Source: Treponema sp. (lineage in GTDB: Bacteria; Spirochaetota; Spirochaetia; Treponematales; Breznakiellaceae). Taken from it: a stretch of 9,783 bases of DNA. Below, in pieces: positions 6,750-9,783 of the stretch (the stretch's first letter is position 1; every line of letters starts with the position of its first letter). Where the stretch lies: NCBI GenBank assembly GCA_031281685.1, contig JAITFA010000183.1, positions 1 to 9,783 on the forward strand, in the 5' to 3' direction. The position numbers and the translations under genes were made by a program. Under the pieces are notes generated by a model. That model searched no databases. It worked only from the letters and a program-made list of their open reading frames with translations, and was not told the origin of the DNA.

Positions 6750-8312
6750 TTACCGTTTCAGCAGCTTGAGTATGGCGGCAAGCTGCTTGTCGCGGCTGAC
6801 GAGCAAAAGCGCAACGCCAGCAGCCGCGAAAAGAACGCCCATGAGTAAGAGAGGCAGTCCATAAGCAATGACGCGCCCTTGACCCGCGAATACTTCGCTA
6901 AGGCGGGGGCTAAGGTAATAAACCGGCAGGGTCGCCACAGCCGAAAACACGATGAGCTTTATCGCGTACAAAAGCGTGGCGCGTAAGACCTTGCCCACAG
7001 CAATATGCGGGTTACGCTTGAGAAAGACCAAAAGCAGAACCGTGTTGATGGCGCTGGCTGCTGAAAGGGCAAGCGCAATGCCCGCGCCGCGTAAGGGTCC
7101 GGCAAGGATCGCGGCAAGCGCAATGTTCACGGCAAACGAGATGATACCGGCAAGGGACGGCGACTTTGAATCGCTCTGGGCATAGAACGCCGGCGCGAGT
7201 ATACGGTTCACCGCTATGAAGAAAAGCCCGGGCATGTGGAAAGTGAAAGCAGCAAGAGTGAGGGCTACAGAGGTTTCATCAAAACGAAGGTTCTGAAAGA
7301 GCAGGCGAATGAGCTTATCGCCCTGAGCAAGGGTGAAAAACGTAATCGGGATGGTGATAAGCGCGATAACGCGGAGCGCAATGGCAAGCCGCTCGTTGTA
7401 TGTATCCCACTGACCGCTTTTTGCGCGTTCCGTCAGATCAGGCAGCAATACGGTTCCAATAGACACGGCAAAGATGCCGAGAATCAGTTCCTGAATCCGC
7501 AGTGAATATTGCAGGCTTGACACCACGCCTTCGCCCACGTTTCCGGCAAGCGCGGTTGAAACAAGGTCATTGAGCTGGTATGCCGCCATACCAATAATGG
7601 TTGGCCCGATAAGGCGGAGTACGCTTTTCACGCCGGGGTTCTTCATTGCCCGCGGAAGGCTGGTAAACATAAACGAAAAGCCCTTTCTTATCACAAAGGG
7701 CAGTTGAATGGCCGCTTCGAGCAGCCCGCCCACGAATATGCCCACAGCCATAGCCCGCGCAGGGTTGGCTGTGAACGGCGAAAGCCCATACGCGCAGAGT
7801 ATGGTAACAAGGTTCAGCAGGATTGGCGCAAGACCTGAAGGCGTAAAGCTGTTTACGCTGTTCAGTATGCCCTGAAAAAGCGCGGCAAGCGAGATGAAAG
7901 CCAGAAAGGGAAACATGATCCGCGTGAGAAGCACCGTCTCGTCAAAGGCGTCGATACCAAAAAGCCGTACCACAAACGGCGCAATGATAATCCCAATGAC
8001 AACCGCCATGCTCACAAAGAACGTGAGAAACGTGAGCATACAGGAAAGGAACTCCCGCGTCTTTGCCTTGTTGTCCTCCAACAGAAATCCCTTAAACGTG
8101 GGGATAAAAGCCACTGAGATAGAGCCTTCGGCAAAAAGGCGGCGGAAAAGATTGGGGATGAGGAACGCGACAGAGAAGGCGTCTGAAAGGGCGCTGGTTC
8201 CCAGTAGACTGGCTTTCACCATCTCCCGAACCAGACCGAGTATGCGCGAAACCAGCGTAAGAAGAGACAGTATTGAACCATGCCGAATGAGCGAGCGGGA
8301 AGATATAGGCAT
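6750..8312 (-). CDS. murJ: Lipid II flippase MurJ (MviN)
   Basis: MurJ flips undecaprenyl-linked peptidoglycan precursor (lipid II) across the inner membrane. The 520-residue product is close to the family's usual length (511 in E. coli) and is hydrophobic throughout, consistent with about 14 helices. The essential charged residues of the central cavity are conserved relative to E. coli: R23 and R29 in SRILGLVRE (Arg18 and Arg24), D44 in SDAF (Asp39), R57-R58 in NLFRRLFAEG (Arg52-Arg53), and R272 in YSLRIQEL (Arg270). Further family blocks are FAVSIGTVLLPDL (281-293) and the NRILAPAFYA segment. The start ATG at 8312 has only a weak AGG 2-3 bases upstream, suggesting low or coupled translation. 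No clear terminator was found between it and the convergent cheX. It diverges from a FemAB-like gene that also uses lipid-linked precursors. Confidence 0.96.
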   Translation of the reverse strand: MPISSRSLIRHGSILSLLTLVSRILGLVREMVKASLLGTSALSDAFSVAFLIPNLFRRLFAEGSISVAFIPTFKGFLLEDNKAKTREFLSCMLTFLTFFVSMAVVIGIIIAPFVVRLFGIDAFDETVLLTRIMFPFLAFISLAALFQGILNSVNSFTPSGLAPILLNLVTILCAYGLSPFTANPARAMAVGIFVGGLLEAAIQLPFVIRKGFSFMFTSLPRAMKNPGVKSVLRLIGPTIIGMAAYQLNDLVSTALAGNVGEGVVSSLQYSLRIQELILGIFAVSIGTVLLPDLTERAKSGQWDTYNERLAIALRVIALITIPITFFTLAQGDKLIRLLFQNLRFDETSVALTLAAFTFHMPGLFFIAVNRILAPAFYAQSDSKSPSLAGIISFAVNIALAAILAGPLRGAGIALALSAASAINTVLLLVFLKRNPHIAVGKVLRATLLYAIKLIVFSAVATLPVYYLSPRLSEVFAGQGRVIAYGLPLLLMGVLFAAAGVALLLVSRDKQLAAILKLLKR

Positions 8313-8330
8313 ACCTAAGATTGCATAAAA

Positions 8331-8353
8331 GCCGCTTGCTGCACAAGCGCGGC
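8331..8353. promoter_or_regulatory. Hairpin in the murJ/FemAB divergent gap
   Basis: GCTTG (8334-8338) and CAAGC (8344-8348) pair over the 5-base loop CTGCA. The outer GCC (8331-8333) can pair with GGC (8351-8353) around a 2-base bulge. The dyad fills the middle of the 57-base gap between two divergent start codons. It could be an operator controlling both genes or structure in either mRNA leader. No good -10/-35 pair was found in this short gap, so promoter positions are unresolved. Confidence 0.4.
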
Positions 8354-8369
8354 GCGGCTAGAATGAGCT

Positions 8370-9398
8370 ATGCTGATTCGAGCAATAGCGCCGGAAGAGC
8401 GCGTACAATATGACAGCGTGGTTTCTCACCCGGTACAGTCATGGCAATGGGGGGAATTCAAGAAGCAGAGCGGTCTCAAGGTGGAGCGCGTTGGTTTCTT
8501 CGAGCATAACGCGCTCGCTCGCGCCATGCAGATAACCTTCCACCCAGTACCCTTACTTGGCTCAGTGGGCTACGCGGCTAAGGTTTTCGCGCCTGATGGT
8601 GAGCAGCTCGACGCCCTGAAACAGGCTGCGCGAAAACACAGCGCAATCTTCACGAAAATAGAGCCGGACGTGTTTGCCCCTGTGGACGCGCCCGATCCAG
8701 AGGCTGACCGGCTTGACGCTTTCATCAGGGAACACGGAGGAACCAACGGCGAGCTTATCTATACCCAGCACGACTTTCACCTTGATTTGCGCCCGGACGA
8801 CAACGCGCTCTTTGCCGCTTTTGCCACCAAGACCCGCTACAACACGCGCCTTGCCATGAAAAAAGGCGTGGAGATTGTGGAAGAAACCTCTGAGGCGGGC
8901 ATGGAAGCCTACATCCGCCTTATGATTGAAACCACTCAGCGGCAGAAGTTCTATTCCCACAGCCCAGAGTTCTTCAGAACGCTATGGCGCGTGATTGGCT
9001 GTGACGAACACAGTATGCTGCGTATCTTTCATGCGCGTTACAGTGGCGAAGTTCTAGCCGCGTGGCTTGTGTTTATCTTTAACAAGCGCCTGTACTACCC
9101 TTACGGCGCTTCAAGTAACCAGCATCGTGAGCTTATGGCTTCCAACCTTATGATGTGGCATATAATCCAGTACGGCAAAGCCAACGGCTGCGTTGACCTG
9201 AACATGTGGGGGGCGCTTGGTCCAAACCCCGATCCTAACGACTCCTTCTATGGCTTTCACCGTTTCAAGCAGGGTTACAACCCCGTACTCATGAAAAACC
9301 TCGGGGCTTACGACCTTGTGCATAAAAACCTCGGCTACCGTATCTTTAAGCAACTCAACGCTCTCCGCTGGCGCTACCTGCGTTTTAGGAGACGCTAG
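8370..9398 (+). CDS. FemAB-family peptidoglycan aminoacyltransferase
   Basis: FemA/B/X-type enzymes transfer an amino acid from aminoacyl-tRNA to the stem peptide of lipid II or UDP-MurNAc-pentapeptide in the cytoplasm. The 342-residue product matches FemX-like members in length and motifs. These are HPVQSWQWGEFKKQSG (20-35) in the first GNAT-like half, ATKTRYNTRLAMKKGVEI (152-169) at the domain junction, YPYGASSNQHRELMASNLMM (243-262), and MWGALGPN...FYGFHRFKQGYNP (279-305) near the end of the second half. The basic C-terminus (RWRYLRFRRR) is common in the family. There is no tRNA-synthetase-like coiled coil of the S. aureus FemA kind. The amino acid added cannot be read from sequence; glycine on ornithine, as reported for treponemal and borrelial murein, is a reasonable guess. 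The start ATG lacks a good Shine-Dalgarno, with only GAG nearby. The neighbour murJ handles the same lipid-linked substrate. Confidence 0.88.
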   Translation: MLIRAIAPEERVQYDSVVSHPVQSWQWGEFKKQSGLKVERVGFFEHNALARAMQITFHPVPLLGSVGYAAKVFAPDGEQLDALKQAARKHSAIFTKIEPDVFAPVDAPDPEADRLDAFIREHGGTNGELIYTQHDFHLDLRPDDNALFAAFATKTRYNTRLAMKKGVEIVEETSEAGMEAYIRLMIETTQRQKFYSHSPEFFRTLWRVIGCDEHSMLRIFHARYSGEVLAAWLVFIFNKRLYYPYGASSNQHRELMASNLMMWHIIQYGKANGCVDLNMWGALGPNPDPNDSFYGFHRFKQGYNPVLMKNLGAYDLVHKNLGYRIFKQLNALRWRYLRFRRR

Positions 9399-9414
9399 CG
9401 CCGGACGCCTTTGC

Positions 9415-9469
9415 GCGCCTGCGGTCTCTGGCGCCGCTTGCCTGCCGCGCCAGCGCGGTCTCTGGCGCC
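9415..9469. repeat. Two GC-rich 15-bp direct repeats with dyad symmetry
   Basis: GCGGTCTCTGGCGCC occurs at 9421-9435 and again, identically, at 9455-9469. Each copy is preceded by GCGCC, so each can fold as GCGCC/GGCGC. The second forms a perfect 7-bp stem, GCGCCAG (9447-9453) with CTGGCGC (9462-9468). Position just after a stop codon, high GC and paired hairpins resemble REP/BIME-like intergenic repeats. No T-run follows, so it is not a standard intrinsic terminator. Confidence 0.6.
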
Positions 9470-9477
9470 AACCCGTC

Positions 9478-9509
9478 TAATCTGTGAACATCCGCGTAAT
9501 CTGTGGACA
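9478..9509. repeat. 13-bp direct repeat TAATCTGTG(A/G)ACA, DnaA-box-like on the minus strand
   Basis: TAATCTGTGAACA (9478-9490) and TAATCTGTGGACA (9497-9509) differ at one base and start 19 bases apart. On the minus strand the second reads TTGTCCACA (9510-9502), one mismatch from the DnaA box TTATCCACA. The first reads ATGTTCACA, more diverged. Their repetition beside an AT-rich iterated array is suggestive, but DnaA binding is not shown. Confidence 0.45.
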
Positions 9510-9555
9510 AGAATCCCTAACTTGTTGACAGCGCGGCCCGTTTTTGTTCAGTCAC

Positions 9556-9783
9556 TCTCAACTCCTTATGAGCCGTTCAAGATGTAGTGTCAGCCACTCA
9601 CAATCAATTATCAGCGGCTCGCAACTATTTGCCGATGGTTCACAATATATTGCGGGCAACTCACAATATATTGCGGGCGGCTGACAATATATTGCCGATG
9701 GCTCACAATAGATTAATGGCGTTCACAATATATTGTCAGCGATTCACAATATATTGCGAGCCTCGCGCAATATATTGCCGGAG
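9556..9783. repeat. Array of 21-bp tandem units with palindromic core CAATATATTG
   Basis: About eleven units start at 9556, 9577, 9598, 9619, 9640, 9661, 9682, 9703, 9723, 9744 and 9765, and the last is cut by the window end. The typical unit is TCACAATATATTG followed by 8 variable bases (GCGGGCAAC-, GCCGATGGC- or GTCAGCGAT-like). The perfect palindrome CAATATATTG is at 9643, 9664, 9685, 9726, 9747 and 9768. The period is 21 bp except one 20-bp unit (9703-9722) with a damaged core. Units at the left end are degenerate and those on the right near-identical. There are no unique spacers, so it is not CRISPR. Its role is unknown: a protein-binding iteron or operator array, or a simple tandem repeat. 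Confidence 0.85.

Larger units (their letters stand above)
9399..9783. other. Gene-free, repeat-rich right edge
   Basis: No convincing gene lies in these 385 bases. They consist of three consecutive repeat blocks described separately: GC-rich dyad repeats (9415-9469), a pair of 13-bp repeats (9478-9509) and a 21-bp tandem array (9556-9783). The frame TCA-CAA-TAT-ATT through the array is open for some units but hits TGA at 9682-9684 and has no ribosome-binding site. The minus-strand frames are broken by stops at the 20-bp unit and at CGC-TGA junctions. Confidence 0.75.

Noticed and set aside
7894..8328. 144-codon plus-strand open frame opposite murJ
   Set aside because: Antisense shadow of a well-conserved MurJ; rich in Arg/Ser as expected for the complement of a membrane protein.
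9535..9684. Small heptad-repeat protein encoded by the array (SQYIAGG-like units)
   Set aside because: The 21-bp period keeps frame for several units, but there is no ribosome-binding site, a TGA closes it at 9684, and the 20-bp unit shifts the frame. A coding role cannot be excluded without the flanking sequence.
9556..9783. CRISPR array
   Set aside because: Units are contiguous 21-bp tandem repeats with no unique spacers and no cas genes nearby.

Overview
This window looks like a chromosomal segment of a Gram-negative-type bacterium, most probably a spirochete of the Treponema group. That placement is an inference. It rests on a stand-alone CheY followed directly by a CheX-type phosphatase (a pairing typical of spirochetes), a signal-peptide-bearing protein that resembles treponemal outer-membrane proteins, and a MurJ flippase beside a FemAB-type transferase. 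No rRNA, tRNA, insertion sequence or CRISPR array is visible.

Left part (1-2548): the 5' two-thirds or so of a predicted secreted or outer-membrane protein gene runs leftward off the window edge. About 460 bases separate it from a divergent L-rhamnose isomerase gene (rhaA). This gap holds a candidate promoter on each strand, alternating TATAAC/GTTATA inverted repeats over the leftward promoter, and a predicted leader of about 245 nt for the membrane-protein gene. The leader contains a three-codon ORF behind a perfect Shine-Dalgarno sequence and a cluster of hairpins. rhaA ends in a clear intrinsic terminator, so it appears monocistronic. All seven metal ligands known from the E. coli enzyme are conserved.

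Middle part (2549-6749): three same-strand genes with short gaps, probably one transcript. They are a 1039-residue RND-family inner-membrane exporter without an adjacent membrane-fusion or outer-membrane partner, a single-domain CheY response regulator, and CheX. CheY and CheX would act together in chemotaxis signalling, CheX dephosphorylating CheY-P. The exporter's place with them is a positional association only.

Right part (6750-9398): murJ (lipid II flippase) on the minus strand and a FemAB-like peptidoglycan aminoacyltransferase on the plus strand diverge from a 57-base gap with a hairpin. Both act on lipid-linked peptidoglycan precursors.

Right edge (9399-9783): 385 bases without a convincing gene, but highly structured. 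In order it has a pair of GC-rich 15-bp repeats with dyad symmetry, a pair of 13-bp repeats resembling DnaA boxes on the opposite strand, and an array of about eleven 21-bp tandem units that runs off the window. Most units centre on the perfect palindrome CAATATATTG, which places the palindromes on one face of the helix. This array is the most unusual element in the window.
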